A DNA stretch of 64,000 bases from Panulirus ornatus (GCF_036320965.1 NC_092225.1:60995108-61059107); one strand, 5' to 3'. Counted from the first letter of the stretch, positions 48,480 to 61,827 are shown. Program-made: numbers and translations. Notes: generated by a model from the sequence alone, not told the origin.

Positions 48480-50049
48480 GAAAAACAAGCAAATGAAAAG
48501 GTCCCTGAGGACTGGTGAAATGCATGTATAGTGCCATTGTTTAAAGGCAATGGGGACAAAAGTGAATGTCCAAATTACAGAGGTATAAGTCTGCTGAGTG
48601 TACCTGGTATGTTGTATGGGCGAGTGGTGGCTGAGGGGGAGGTGGCATGTACAGAGCATCAGGCTGGGCAAGAACGAATGTGGTTCCAGGAGTGGTAGAG
48701 GTGTCTGCACTGAAGAATTTGTTTGAGAGATACATTAGTAAACAGAAGGACTTGTATGTCGCCTCTATGGATCTGGAAAAGGCGTAGGATACGGATAATA
48801 GAAATATCCTTTAAAATGCTTTGCTAATATATGGTGTGGGAGGAAAGCTGCCAGAAGCAGTGAAGAGTTCTTATCGTCAAAAGAGTAAGGTGTGTTCGGG
48901 GAGGGTGAGTGGTGCCAGGTGAAGGCTGGTCTGCTGCAGGAGGATGTGTGACGTCACCGTGGCAGTTTCATTTGATTATGGATGGGGTGGTGAGGGAGGT
49001 AAATGCAAGGGTCTTGGAGAGAGAGAGAGAGAGGGGGGGGGGGGAGGAGTATTCAGTCTGTTGAAGGTGGTGGATCCTGGGAGGTGAATCAGTTGTTGTT
49101 TGCTGATAGCAGGGTGCTAGTGGCAGATTCGAGTGAGAAAATGGATAAGCTGATGTCCGAGTTTGAGAAAGTGTGTGAAATTATAGAGTTGAGAATAAAT
49201 GTAAATAAAAGCAAGGTTATTATGTTTAGCAATGAAAGGAAACAGATTGTGTAGAGTGTGAGTTTGAATGGAGAAAACTTGGATGAAATGGAGCGTTCTA
49301 GAGCCCTGGCAGTAGATCCGGCAGCGAATGGACCCATGGAAGCTGAAGTGTTTCATAGGGTGGGTGAGGGGACCAAAGGTCTTAAACGCATTGTGGAAAG
49401 AGAGGTCTCACGTCTTTCAGTGTAAAGATGTGTATGTTTGATGGTATAGTAGTCCCGTCGGTGCTGTGTAGATTCGAGGCGTGGGCTGTCTAATGTAATG
49501 AAGAGGATGAATGTGTTGGAAATGTAATGTTTAAAGGACATTATGTAGTGTGAAGCGGATTGATCGAATAAAAGAGGATAGGGTAAGCGAGAGGTCAAGG
49601 AGTAAGAGGAGTATGTATGATAGAGCTGAAGGTGGTGTGTTGATATGGTTTGGATATATAGAGAGGATGAGTGAGAAGATGACTAAGTGGCTATACATGT
49701 TCGAAGAGGATCAAGGAAAAGGGGGAGACCAAGGAGGAGGTGGAATGATGGAGTGAAAGAAGCTCTGAAGACTCGGCGTCTGAACATGCAGGAGAAGGGT
49801 GTAAGGCCTGCATGAGATAACGTAAATTGGAGTGATGTGGTATACAGTGGATAACATGCCGGTGATAGGTAGACCCAGGGCATTAGCATCGGCCAGGAAA
49901 GATCCGTGGGCCTGGTTGTGGATAGGGGTCTCTGGTTTCGATACACTGTGCATGACATCCAGAGTGGATGTGGGGGAATGAGGCCATTTCTTCGTCTGTT
50001 CGTGGAGCTGCCTTGCTAACGCGGAAAGCGGCAAACATGTATGAAATGA

Positions 50050-50055
<6 letters not shown>
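48480..50055 (+). pseudogene. LINE-A relative, copy 6 (older subfamily)
   Basis: Same order as LINE-A but with many differences. It runs from 'ggtccctgaggactggtgaa' (VPEDW-like) through 'aattacagaggtataagtct' (NYRGISLLS), GSGRG-like and the motif-A region 'tctatggatctggaaaaggc'. Motif C is 'LLFADSR' (ADD is mutated to ADS), followed by 'LRINVNKSKVIMFSNERK', MERMSEKMTKWLYMFEED-type C-terminus and a 3'UTR whose tail is 'gccttgctaacgcggaaagc' + ggc before (TA)n. A GA/G-run sits at 49020-49047. Multiple stops and shifts; inactive. Confidence 0.8.
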
Positions 50056-50284
<229 letters not shown>

Positions 50285-50879
50285 GTAGGTAGATAGATAG
50301 ACTGATAGCCAAGATTTTCATCATATTTTAGGATTATTTCAACCTGGCCGACTGTGTCTTGGTAGAGATCTGTCGACCGGCGAGGAGCGGGTATCGAGTC
50401 ATGCCATTAATCATGTCCGTAGCCGACACATGTCAGACACGCGTTCGCTAATGAAGACACGCCGGAGTAGTCCACACCTCCAGTAGCTTCGCCCCGCTGC
50501 CCACTGTCACTGACCACCCTCCAGCCATAGGAGGATAAGATCCTCTAACGTAGAGTTTGATCATATTGAAATGCCAGGGAGTTCTTTTTGTCTATGTGTG
50601 GAAATCATTCTATCAGGACGAAATAGGCAAATTTAATGTATCAGCAGAAGGGACAGATTTCATGACTGTAACCTCAGGGTTACTAAACAGTTCTGTATCT
50701 TTTCACTTTAGTCACGTCTGTAATCTATATGTTAACTTTTGTGTCTAATTTTCATTCATAGTAATGATATAATGCCTTTACCTTCCTGTATATAGGTTTG
50801 CTATACACATTATCCTATACCAGATACCCATATAATACTATGAAAATTTTCGACAAAAATACATATATTTTGCAAATGT
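50285..50879. other. no recognisable gene
   Basis: A GC-richer part (50340-50520) and an AT-rich part; no motif. Confidence 0.4.
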
Positions 50880-52060
50880 TTGCCCTACAAAAACTCCTCA
50901 GTGCCTCTAGTAGCTTTCCACCTTCACCGTATAATCGTATCATCTTCCACAAAGCATTTCCTTCAACCTTATCGTACGCTCTCACCAGATCCATGAACGC
51001 CACATGCAAGTCCGTCTGTGTCTCTTAAGTATCTCTAACACTTCCAAGGAAGTAACTGGCCCATACATCCTATGTAACTCCTGAAGCCACGCTGTGTCGC
51101 TTATTCCGGTGCTTTCTGCGCATGCCACCACCCTCGCAATTTCTACTTTCCCATGCTATTTACCAGCTGTCTCTACTCTCCCATGCTATTTACCAGCTGT
51201 CTCTACTCTCCCATGCAACTTGCCAGTTATACTCAACAGCTGTATATCTCTAATTTGAACATACGATACTGTATCTCTTGCCTTTGAACAGTGGCACAAT
51301 ACGGGCATTCCACCACTCACCAGGCACGTCACCTTGTGTCATACATGCACTGAAATCCTAACTAACCAGCCAACAACACTGTCGCTTTGGCTTTTTAGCC
51401 TCGTCTGCCTCCACTTTCCAGACAGCCCACATCTGCCTCCCTATCATCTAACACATTCAAAAGTCTTTCACAATACTCACTCCATCTCCTCTTCACCTCT
51501 CATTTGCCTGTTACCACTTAACAATATGTTGCCATCACTAATTTTCCCATTTGGTGTCTCGTTCTCACACTCTTCATCTCCTGTAGGAATATTTTCTTAA
51601 CCTAAATTTTTCTGTAATTTGTCTTCTTTCTCAGCCGTTGCACCATCGTTTGTACCTCCTGCCGCTACCTTTTGTGTACCTTCCTGTCATTCGCAGTCCA
51701 TCCCTGCAGGTTAGGCCCATACAACTCTCTTTTCTCTTTCACTGACAACTTAGATTCCTCATTCCATCACTCTACCCTTTTTCACATGTCCCAAATCCAA
51801 CCTTCTCCATGCCACCCTCATCTCTCGCACATGTAAGCTCTGCTTCTCTAGATACTTCCCATTCCTCATCCACACCCCTAGTTACTTTAACCATTTTTTG
51901 TCATTCTTTACCCAATCTTTCCTGGTGTCTCCTCACTCAAGCCTTCTTTCCAAGCTCATTCACTTTCACCATCCTCTTCCCACCCATGTCATTATCTTCC
52001 TCTCCTAAAGCCTCCACAGAATTTTCACTTTCACCTACAGCAAGAAATGGTCAGATAATC
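50880..52060 (-). pseudogene. LINE-A relative, copy 7 (5' part: endonuclease end to RT motif A)
   Basis: Minus-strand relic that extends further 5' than any other copy. From 52060 it reads SDHFLL (SDH at 52047-52055) and, after a stop, 'VKVKILWR'. A long charged stretch corresponds to the pre-RT connector of copy 5. Then comes an RT part with 'catgcaagtccg' and 'atgaacgccac' on the plus strand (motif A on the minus strand: AFMDLVRAYDKVEGNALWK at about 50950-51005). The SDH triad is a hallmark of the C-terminal end of APE-type LINE endonucleases. A 31-bp tandem duplication ('atttaccagctgtctctact' on the plus strand) occurs at 51157-51210. Many stops. Confidence 0.7.
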
Positions 52061-52224
52061 ATATAAACAAACGAATTAATGAATAGCAAAAATGTATGTA
52101 CTCCCGATTTCTTTGCCTGTTAATGTAAATGGGCAGACTGAAGCTGATATGTAACTTCAGAGACAGTACGTAACATTAAACGAGTCTAGAATTATCTGGC
52201 CATGTCGCACCTCTTTAACGACCT

Positions 52225-53690
52225 GTGCCCCTCTCTGTAACCTCTTATCGCACAGGCACTTCTCTTTCGAACCATAATCAGGTGCTTCCGTACTTGTTCA
52301 ACTGTTTCACTCTCGAGACAAGACTTGCCCTTCTTCTTGGAAACGGCCATTGGTACAGCCTATTTCAAAGCAGACTAGCCATTCTAACCAATTATCCTAT
52401 CATTGTGAACTCCTCTGTCTGCAGAGCTTCTCACACCGCTGTTTTGATCAACCTGAGTCCGAGTCACTTCTCTGACCATCATCAGCATTGCTTTCGCAAG
52501 GCGAGATCCACTGGTGATTCCCTTTCCTATGTAATTAATCTCTTGCCATTCTCTGTAAGAGAGATTAGATCATTCTGTAATCTTCGTAATATCTTGAAGG
52601 CTTTCAGCATAGTGTGGCATCTGGAACTCTCGACTATCTAACCTCACTTTGTTGTCTCGTGTCTACCTTCCTCTCTGATATGTATATCGATGTACGTATA
52701 CTGGTATATCGCCAGTGGAACACATCAGCGTTCCGTCCTGGCATCGTATTTGTCAAAGATTTCCATTCTTAAAAGAAAATACAACAAAACTGATTCACTG
52801 ACACGCTGAAGACTCCTTTGAGATCTACGTCTAGCTCGTCAAAACTACCTTTATAAGCGCAGGATTTGGAGCTAGTTTCCCACTGGGGCAAACGTAACCC
52901 GGAGAGGTTTAAAAGCCACTAAAACCCTGTGTCTTTCAGATTTTCTCCCCAGAATTCCTCGACGGAAATTCCCATATTCTTTGATGGCTCAATAATTCTT
53001 CCACACAACACAACAGTTATACGTGTTGCCTCTGCAACATCTCATAGATCTCGTATACCCCACAATTCTCAAATGCCCGAGTCTACCCTTAAGAAATTGT
53101 GAGTCTTGTTCATTCACCAAAGATTCTTATCTTGTGAGCAGTGTCTTCGATTATACGAAGGGTTGATTTGTCCTTGTATAGAGTACTGCTTTCACATCTG
53201 GGGAATTCTGGATCAACATGTTTACCCGACAGTGTCAAGTCTGAAGCAATTTGACTTAACAGGTTTCCATATTTGACCTCAGAAGTTGCACCACTCGCCT
53301 TCGTCCACAGTGTTAGCTCTTTCCCTTATGTTGATACTGTGTTCGGATTTCGCTGCCATGTGGCACTGGACAAGCCATTGCGTCACATGATCACTTAGGG
53401 CCTTAAGTAACTCAAGGATAGGTCGTTGTAGTGTTTGTTTTTTTTCCCTGCACCGCTCAGCTTTAGAACTCTTTATCATCTTATGTTATTTCATTACTAC
53501 CATGATCAGTCCCTCTTGAAAAGGTAGATATTCCACTTTCTCAAGAATTGGTAAAAGATATTTACCATATTGCTTCTCTGACTTTAGCCTCTTTTGTTTG
53601 TGTGGCTCTGTCGATGATTACTACTTGTGTGTTAAAGGGAAACTTCTAAATTCGTGTTGCCCCGTTTCTTAACATTTCATACACGCTCCA
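52225..53690 (+). pseudogene. LINE-B relic (Jockey/CR1-like RT)
   Basis: Distinct from LINE-A. The first 139 codons are open and contain 'LAILTNYPIIVNSSVCRA' (YRPIALTS-like), 'HFSDHHQHCFRKARSTGD' + SLSYVINLL, the RT finger block found in arthropod Jockey/CR1-type LINEs, then 'NILKAFSIVWH' for motif A (DISKAFDRVWH in intact members; the first Asp is lost). Further on, across frame changes, 'CLRLYEGLICPCIEYCFHIW' matches the post-palm LY-GLIRP-LEYCSHIWG block. Catalytic motif C is not recoverable. Confidence 0.78.
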
Positions 53691-53699
53691 TGACTTTAC

Positions 53700-53704
<5 letters not shown>

Positions 53705-53746
<42 letters not shown>
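53705..53746. repeat. (GT)n microsatellite
   Basis: Pure GT tract. Confidence 0.95.
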
Positions 53747-53749
<3 letters not shown>

Positions 53750-54267
53750 CTAGGGCATATATCTGTGACTGAAATCTTCCTCAGCAGTAAAATGACATCA
53801 ATATACCATTATAACCACCTACATTTCTCCATCCAAAGGGAATTATCGGGGCAAGTGAGAGATATCTTGACCAATCGACCTGCTCACATCCTGAGAGAAC
53901 TTTAATATTTCCATCCTGAAAACAGCCGACGCCTTCAACAGTCTTCACCTATTTGTTATTTGGGTTAGCAAGGTTAATGTCTCCCTTGGCATGACTTGGT
54001 GCTACATGTTACGGAGTTTTATGATCGTGTTTGTGATAAGGCTCACCGTGTTGATGTAACGGGGTTCAATGCTGTGCACACAACCCTCAACTTAATTTGC
54101 TTAATGTCTAAATCAACTTCGAGGTGGCTTAATGTGCACGAAAAAAGTTTCAAAACACAGCTGCAGCTGATAGTCAGTTATTGATGAAAATGTTTACTCC
54201 TTATTCTGAGTGTCCGTTCGCATGTCTGTTACCTCAGTCATTGAATAGATTGCTATCCACACTGCTC
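53747..54267. other. no recognisable gene
   Basis: Unassigned sequence up to the abrupt left edge of the 21/22-bp array. Confidence 0.45.
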
Positions 54268-57200
54268 AACGGTCATACCATCGTGCTCAACGGTCATACC
54301 ATCGTGCTCAACGGTCATACCATCGTGCTCAACGGGTCATACCATCGTGCTCAACGGTCATACCATCGTGCTCAACGGTCATACCATCGTGCTCAACGGG
54401 TCATACCATCGTGCTCAACGGTCATACCATCGTGCTCAACGGTCATACCATCGTGCTCAACGGTCATACCATCGTGCTCAACGGTCATACCATCGTGCTC
54501 AACGGTCATACCATCGTGCTCAACGGTCATACCATCGTGCTCAACGGTCATACCATCGTGCTCAACGGTCATACCATCGTGCTCAACGGTCATACCATCG
54601 TGCTCAACGGTCATACCATCGTGCTCAACGGTCATACCATCGTGCTCAACGGTCATACCATCGTGCTCAACGGTCATACCATCGTGCTCAACGGTCATAC
54701 CATCGTGCTCAACGGGTCATACCATCGTGCTCAACGGGTCATACCATCGTGCTCAACGGTCATACCATCGTGCTCAACGGTCATACCATCGTGCTCAACG
54801 GTCATACCATCGTGCTCAACGGTCATACCATCGTGCTCAACGGTCATACCATCGTGCTCAACGGTCATACCATCGTGCTCAACGGTCATACCATCGTGCT
54901 CAACGGTCATACCATCGTGCTCAACGGTCATACCATCGTGCTCAACGGTCATACCATCGTGCTCAACGGGTCATACCATCGTGCTCAACGGTCATACCAT
55001 CGTGCTCAACGGGTCATACCATCGTGCTCAACGGTCATACCATCGTGCTCAACGGGTCATACCATCGTGCTCAACGGTCATACCATCGTGCTCAACGGTC
55101 ATACCATCGTGCTCAACGGGTCATACCATCGTGCTCAACGGTCATACCATCGTGCTCAACGGTCATACCATCGTGCTCAACGGTCATACCATCGTGCTCA
55201 ACGGTCATACCATCGTGCTCAACGGGTCATACCATCGTGCTCAACGGTCATACCATCGTGCTCAACGGGTCATACCATCGTGCTCAACGGTCATACCATC
55301 GTGCTCAACGGTCATACCATCGTGCTCAACGGTCATACCATCGTGCTCAACGGTCATACCATCGTGCTCAACGGTCATACCATCGTGCTCAACGGGTCAT
55401 ACCATCGTGCTCAACGGTCATACCATCGTGCTCAACGGTCATACCATCGTGCTCAACGGGTCATACCATCGTGCTCAACGGTCATACCATCGTGCTCAAC
55501 GGTCATACCATCGTGCTCAACGGTCATACCATCGTGCTCAACGGGTCATACCATCGTGCTCAACGGGTCATACCATCGTGCTCAACGGGTCATACCATCG
55601 TGCTCAACGGGTCATACCATCGTGCTCAACGGTCATACCATCGTGCTCAACGGTCATACCATCGTGCTCAACGGTCATACCATCGTGCTCAACGGTCATA
55701 CCATCGTGCTCAACGGGTCATACCATCGTGCTCAACGGTCATACCATCGTGCTCAACGGTCATACCATCGTGCTCAACGGTCATACCATCGTGCTCAACG
55801 GTCATACCATCGTGCTCAACGGTCATACCATCGTGCTCAACGGGTCATACCATCGTGCTCAACGGTCATACCATCGTGCTCAACGGGTCATACCATCGTG
55901 CTCAACGGTCATACCATCGTGCTCAACGGGTCATACCATCGTGCTCAACGGGTCATACCATCGTGCTCAACGGTCATACCATCGTGCTCAACGGTCATAC
56001 CATCGTGCTCAACGGTCATACCATCGTGCTCAACGGGTCATACCATCGTGCTCAACGGTCATACCATCGTGCTCAACGGTCATACCATCGTGCTCAACGG
56101 TCATACCATCGTGCTCAACGGGTCATACCATCGTGCTCAACGGTCATACCATCGTGCTCAACGGGTCATACCATCGTGCTCAACGGGTCATACCATCGTG
56201 CTCAACGGTCATACCATCGTGCTCAACGGTCATACCATCGTGCTCAACGGTCATACCATCGTGCTCAACGGGTCATACCATCGTGCTCAACGGTCATACC
56301 ATCGTGCTCAACGGTCATACCATCGTGCTCAACGGTCATACCATCGTGCTCAACGGGTCATACCATCGTGCTCAACGGTCATACCATCGTGCTCAACGGT
56401 CATACCATCGTGCTCAACGGTCATACCATCGTGCTCAACGGGTCATACCATCGTGCTCAACGGTCATACCATCGTGCTCAACGGTCATACCATCGTGCTC
56501 AACGGTCATACCATCGTGCTCAACGGTCATACCATCGTGCTCAACGGTCATACCATCGTGCTCAACGGTCATACCATCGTGCTCAACGGTCATACCATCG
56601 TGCTCAACGGTCATACCATCGTGCTCAACGGTCATACCATCGTGCTCAACGGTCATACCATCGTGCTCAACGGTCATACCATCGTGCTCAACGGTCATAC
56701 CATCGTGCTCAACGGTCATACCATCGTGCTCAACGGTCATACCATCGTGCTCAACGGTCATACCATCGTGCTCAACGGTCATACCATCGTGCTCAACGGT
56801 CATACCATCGTGCTCAACGGTCATACCATCGTGCTCAACGGTCATACCATCGTGCTCAACGGTCATACCATCGTGCTCAACGGTCATACCATCGTGCTCA
56901 ACGGTCATACCATCGTGCTCAACGGTCATACCATCGTGCTCAACGGTCATACCATCGTGCTCAACGGTCATACCATCGTGCTCAACGGTCATACCATCGT
57001 GCTCAACGGTCATACCATCGTGCTCAACGGTCATACCATCGTGCTCAACGGTCATACCATCGTGCTCAACGGTCATACCATCGTGCTCAACGGTCATACC
57101 ATCGTGCTCAACGGTCATACCATCGTGCTCAACGGTCATACCATCGTGCTCAACGGGTCATACCATCGTGCTCAACGGTCATACCATCGTGCTCAACGGT

Positions 57201-58205
57201 CATACCATCGTGCTCAACGGTCATACCATCGTGCTCAACGGGTCATACCATCGTGCTCAACGGGTCATACCATCGTGCTCAACGGTCATACCATCGTGCT
57301 CAACGGTCATACCATCGTGCTCAACGGTCATACCATCGTGCTCAACGGTCATACCATCGTGCTCAACGGTCATACCATCGTGCTCAACGGTCATACCATC
57401 GTGCTCAACGGTCATACCATCGTGCTCAACGGGTCATACCATCGTGCTCAACGGTCATACCATCGTGCTCAACGGTCATACCATCGTGCTCAACGGTCAT
57501 ACCATCGTGCTCAACGGTCATACCATCGTGCTCAACGGGTCATACCATCGTGCTCAACGGTCATACCATCGTGCTCAACGGTCATACCATCGTGCTCAAC
57601 GGTCATACCATCGTGCTCAACGGGTCATACCATCGTGCTCAACGGGTCATACCATCGTGCTCAACGGGTCATACCATCGTGCTCAACGGGTCATACCATC
57701 GTGCTCAACGGGTCATACCATCGTGCTCAACGGGTCATACCATCGTGCTCAACGGTCATACCATCGTGCTCAACGGGTCATACCATCGTGCTCAACGGGT
57801 CATACCATCGTGCTCAACGGTCATACCATCGTGCTCAACGGGTCATACCATCGTGCTCAACGGTCATACCATCGTGCTCAACGGTCATACCATCGTGCTC
57901 AACGGGTCATACCATCGTGCTCAACGGTCATACCATCGTGCTCAACGGGTCATACCATCGTGCTCAACGGGTCATACCATCGTGCTCAACGGGTCATACC
58001 ATCGTGCTCAACGGGTCATACCATCGTGCTCAACGGTCATACCATCGTGCTCAACGGTCATACCATCGTGCTCAACGGTCATACCATCGTGCTCAACGGT
58101 CGTACCATCGTTTTCAAAGGGTCATACCATCGTGCTCAACGGGTCATACCATCGTGCTCAACGGGTCATACCATCGTGCTCAACGGGTCATACCATCGTG
58201 CTCAA
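54268..58205. repeat. 3.9-kb homogeneous 21/22-bp tandem array
   Basis: About 185 units of 'gtcataccatcgtgctcaac' + g. Units differ almost only by one extra G (ACGGTC or ACGGGTC), giving 21- or 22-bp units; the 22-bp form is irregularly spaced, with runs of pure 21-bp units up to about 34 (near 56440-57150) and about 15 (54410-54715). Only the right edge decays ('ggtcgtaccatcgttttcaa' at about 58100). All three plus-strand frames stay open (heptads SYHRAQR, VIPSCST, HTIVLNG), and one minus frame (MTVEHDG) is open in 21-bp runs, so the 1361-, 1288- and 1272-residue frames are artefacts. The unit resembles the arm unit of the 32-39 kb minisatellites. Confidence 0.97.
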
Positions 58206-59279
58206 GCAGTTAGAGACCTGCTTTCTTAATTTGTCATTTTATTTACAAATTCAATGCCAGTTCTAGTTTACGAGACTTTCTTTCATCCACCTTACCAGAA
58301 TCGCATTTCACTTCTTAACCAGCATTCAAAGCTCTATGTTTTTCTTTCTGCTGTGGTAACCAGTACTCGGGAGAGAGAAAAGAACGAGAGAACGTATGCT
58401 AATCAGATTTGTTTAAATATACACCAGCAAACTTTAGGGAATAAGAGATAAAATGATTAAGCGACTGACATGAATATGGAAAAGTTATATGAGACATTCG
58501 TACTTGCGAATGTATCTTTGACGACATTGAGTTACAGACATAATCAAGTGATTATCCATTATCAGAAACATGGCACTGGGATATCTACAAAGATAAGATA
58601 TAGCAGAAAGATAGTGATTTTAACTCGTTTAGCCTCTTTGAGGCTCTGCTGCATGAGTGTTGCGTCTTAGTGTTGAGGCTGTGTCCATGATTGCCTTCTC
58701 TGTCGCCAGGATTTTTCGATTTTCTTGTAGTAAGAAGTCTTGAGTGACGACTTCGGGCAAGTTACGTTACGTTTTCTCTTTTCGTTAACACACTGAAGAA
58801 AATATAAGGCAAACAGCTTTTTCTTCTTTTCTTTTCTTTTGGAGGCTTTTAGAGCTGACGTCCTTTGCGTCACCATGTTGGATTGTTAATGCAGATCAGC
58901 CGCTCGGAGGGCTGTTTCTTTCCTATTGAGGCAGTGACGTCACGTCGTGATGTCAGGAAGAGTATCTCTTCCCCAAGAATGAAGTCATGTAACATCGCCC
59001 ACGTCACGGTCTTTCTCTGTGGTGGCATCTCTAAGGCTAGGCAGGCAGATCGCTCCCTGGGCAAGATAGCTTGGCATTCCTCGCCCAAAAGGTGTTCACA
59101 AATGTCTTGAATTTACATCATTATAGGATGGTGAGTAGGATTCCTTTCTTCTCACGGTACAAACAACGCTGGCTTTTTGCGGGACAAATCCACTGTCCAA
59201 GACGAAGAATGTTGTCAAGAATGATAAAACCTGGAACAGCTTAAATCTAGTTGGTTTGAGGATACGTTGGGTTTATTTT

Positions 59280-59282
<3 letters not shown>
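58206..59282. other. no recognisable gene
   Basis: Single-copy-looking; short frames at 58254, 58470 and 58865 lack known motifs. Confidence 0.45.

Positions 59283-59334
<52 letters not shown>
59283..59334. repeat. (CA)n microsatellite
   Basis: Pure CA tract at the left edge of the 18-bp array. Confidence 0.95.
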
Positions 59335-59336
<2 letters not shown>

Positions 59337-60190
59337 GTCACAAACAACGGTGGCGAAACAAGCAAATCTACTGCAACAAACAGAGTCACGAACAACTCTA
59401 GTGACACCAATAGGTCTCGTCCACAAAGAACACTTATAACCACAAACAAAACTCAAACCTCATACAACATGAATTATTCATGAACAACACTAGTACCAGA
59501 AGCAACACTGATGGCCACAGACAACCCGGAAGCCTCAAACAAACCAAGTGTTACCAATAACAGAAGTGCCGCTAGCACAACTACAGACACAGACACCACC
59601 GTGGCCACAAACAGCAACCCAGTGTCACAAACAATATTCATGCTATAGATAACAATGGTGCTAAAAGCAACACTCAGACTACAAACGCCACTAGAACCAC
59701 AAACCACACTCGAAAACAAGACTTTGTCTCAAACCACAGTAACGCAACGAGCCATTTGCTTGGAATACTCCCTGCGTCACAAATAACGTTAGTGCCGTCG
59801 TAAGCAACTGTAAAGCCTAAAAACAACACTAGTAGTACAAGCAAGCACAAGTGTCACAAACAGCACTAGTGCCACAAGCAAACACAAATGCCACAATCAG
59901 CACAGCTATTACAAGCAAAACACAAACGACACCATTCCCTGTAAAACAAAATTTTCTGCCACAAGCAAAGCACCACAAACAACACTAAAGCCACCATCAA
60001 AGTGTCATACGCATTTCCAATACCACAACCGACACAAATGCCAGCAACAAGTGCTAGTGTTGCAGACAGCTCTGGTGTCAAAAACCACAATGGTGCCACA
60101 GATAACAGTATTGCCACTAACAATTCCTGTGCCACAATAAACTATGCTAATGCCACAAAGAACGACATCCTCACTACTAGCTCTACTGCT
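59335..60190. repeat. degenerate ~18-bp minisatellite
   Basis: Units like 'gtgccacaaacaacacta' with 18-19 bp spacing and many changes. Where the unit is 18 bp, a frame stays open with an ATNNS-type pattern (60002-60200), and the opposite strand gives VAxG-type frames. I regard these as non-coding. Confidence 0.75.
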
Positions 60191-60893
60191 AACACCCATC
60201 TTGACTATCCAGTAGAAGTGAGGCCTTGTCTTCCTCTCCCACACAGCTCAATGGGCTCCACCATGCTCATAATGCCGCCAGCCGATCGACCATTCTCCTC
60301 TGAAGCATCACAAACCGGTATCCTGAAGACAAAACAAGCAGATAACTAACGCTGATTGAATCCTTGGCCTCATCTTGCTCTGATGGCCAGAAAAAGGATA
60401 TTAGCAATTCTTTCACAAAGGTCATCTCGGAGTCGCAACCCCTTGCTCCGTTTTCTTCCAAGAGGCCTTAAAGAACCGACATCTTCTCTTTAACGGCCGG
60501 CATACGTTTACCATCTTCAGAGAGAGACATTATTATTGCCGTCGTTTACCTTTTGCCGCCGAGATACAAACCCCATTCATATTTAAAGAGGCCTCACATA
60601 CCTCAACCCGGGCCAGAACTCGTGGTGCACCTCCGTGTCTTGCAAATAGCCTAGCTCCCCTCCCTCGTTACGGTAACCCCATTAAGGCGAGACTTGTCTA
60701 AGTGCCATTCTCCTACTGCAGAATGATAGCGAACCGTTTTCCACTTGGAAACGCTTTGGAACATCTTGTTGGGCTCTTCATTCCACTCACTATACATAAA
60801 TTCAGCGTCATGAGAAATGAAATTAGTGAATCACTTACAGAATTCCTGAAATCCCGAAAGTCGTCATGAAACGGATTTCAGAACGGTTGAGAG

Positions 60894-60895
<2 letters not shown>
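60191..60895. other. no recognisable gene
   Basis: Single-copy-looking sequence. Confidence 0.45.

Positions 60896-60988
<93 letters not shown>
60896..60988. repeat. (GATA)n then (GA)n
   Basis: About eight GATA units followed by GA repeats, with transitional 'gagagata' units between. Confidence 0.95.
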
Positions 60989-60992
<4 letters not shown>

Positions 60993-61612
60993 TCTAAATA
61001 AAGACCGAAACTTCATGAGGAAACATTTACATAATTTACTTCATCGTCGGAAATAATTTCCCTATTGTGCACTTTGGTCCTTATTGCCCTCTGCGATTTC
61101 GCATTCACTCTTGTCCAGTTAGTCTTTACGGGTTCTTTAACTCGGATCATAACTTTCACTTGCACACTTCGTTCGAGCTCACACTTTCGCCTTATCCTCC
61201 TCTTCGTGAAGTTGTGAATATTTTTTTTTTTTAACAGAAAGTCTAATCATACTAAACATCAACGAAGATTATGTAAATGTCATCATCCCTGGTTTACGTA
61301 TCCACGCCCCCAACACATGTGTGTAAAAAAAAAAAAAAAACAACGATCACTTAAGAACTCCAACTTTGCTTAATTCCTTCCTCTCGTATCCCCTCAAAAA
61401 AGACGATCACGCATAACCTCAGAGGAGTTCCATGGAATCCACTTTTTATGACTCACGACACAGGCATTGTCCATCTAATGAAAGGATATCTGAATCCTCT
61501 ATCTTCCTCAGCATTCCGGTGCCGCCTCCTTTACCTTGAACCTTCACGTGATACAACTGGACTGTTGCACATTTCTTATCCTCCCACACAACCCGTACAT
61601 CCTCATCTTTGT
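60989..61612. other. no recognisable gene
   Basis: Contains a T-run (61222) and an A-run (61326). No motif. Confidence 0.45.
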
Positions 61613-61672
61613 TCTTTTATGTTACCCAAAAACGACACGGGCAACTGAATGCCCCAATCAAGGCAATCGCAT
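61613..61672 (-). mobile_element. tRNA-derived SINE copy 3, 3' part
   Basis: On the minus strand: 'gcgattgccttgattggggc', 'cagttgcccgtgtcg' and 'taacataaaag', matching the 3' end of copy 4. Confidence 0.75.
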
Positions 61673-61682
61673 ATATACATAT

Positions 61683-61762
<80 letters not shown>

Positions 61763-61770
61763 GTATATGT

Positions 61771-61827
<57 letters not shown>
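61673..61827. repeat. compound microsatellite inside SINE 3
   Basis: CA, TA and TG tracts in order, at the same internal point where SINE copies 1 and 2 hold (TA)n. Confidence 0.95.

Noticed and set aside
54268..58205. CRISPR-like regular repeat
   Set aside because: Units are directly adjacent with no variable spacers, and the setting is eukaryotic.
54181..58266. 1361-residue open frame
   Set aside because: It is a translation of the 21/22-bp array; two further frames on the same strand are equally open and the content is three rotating heptads.
60002..60349. 115-residue Asn/Thr-rich protein
   Set aside because: The pattern follows an 18-bp minisatellite and disappears where the array ends.
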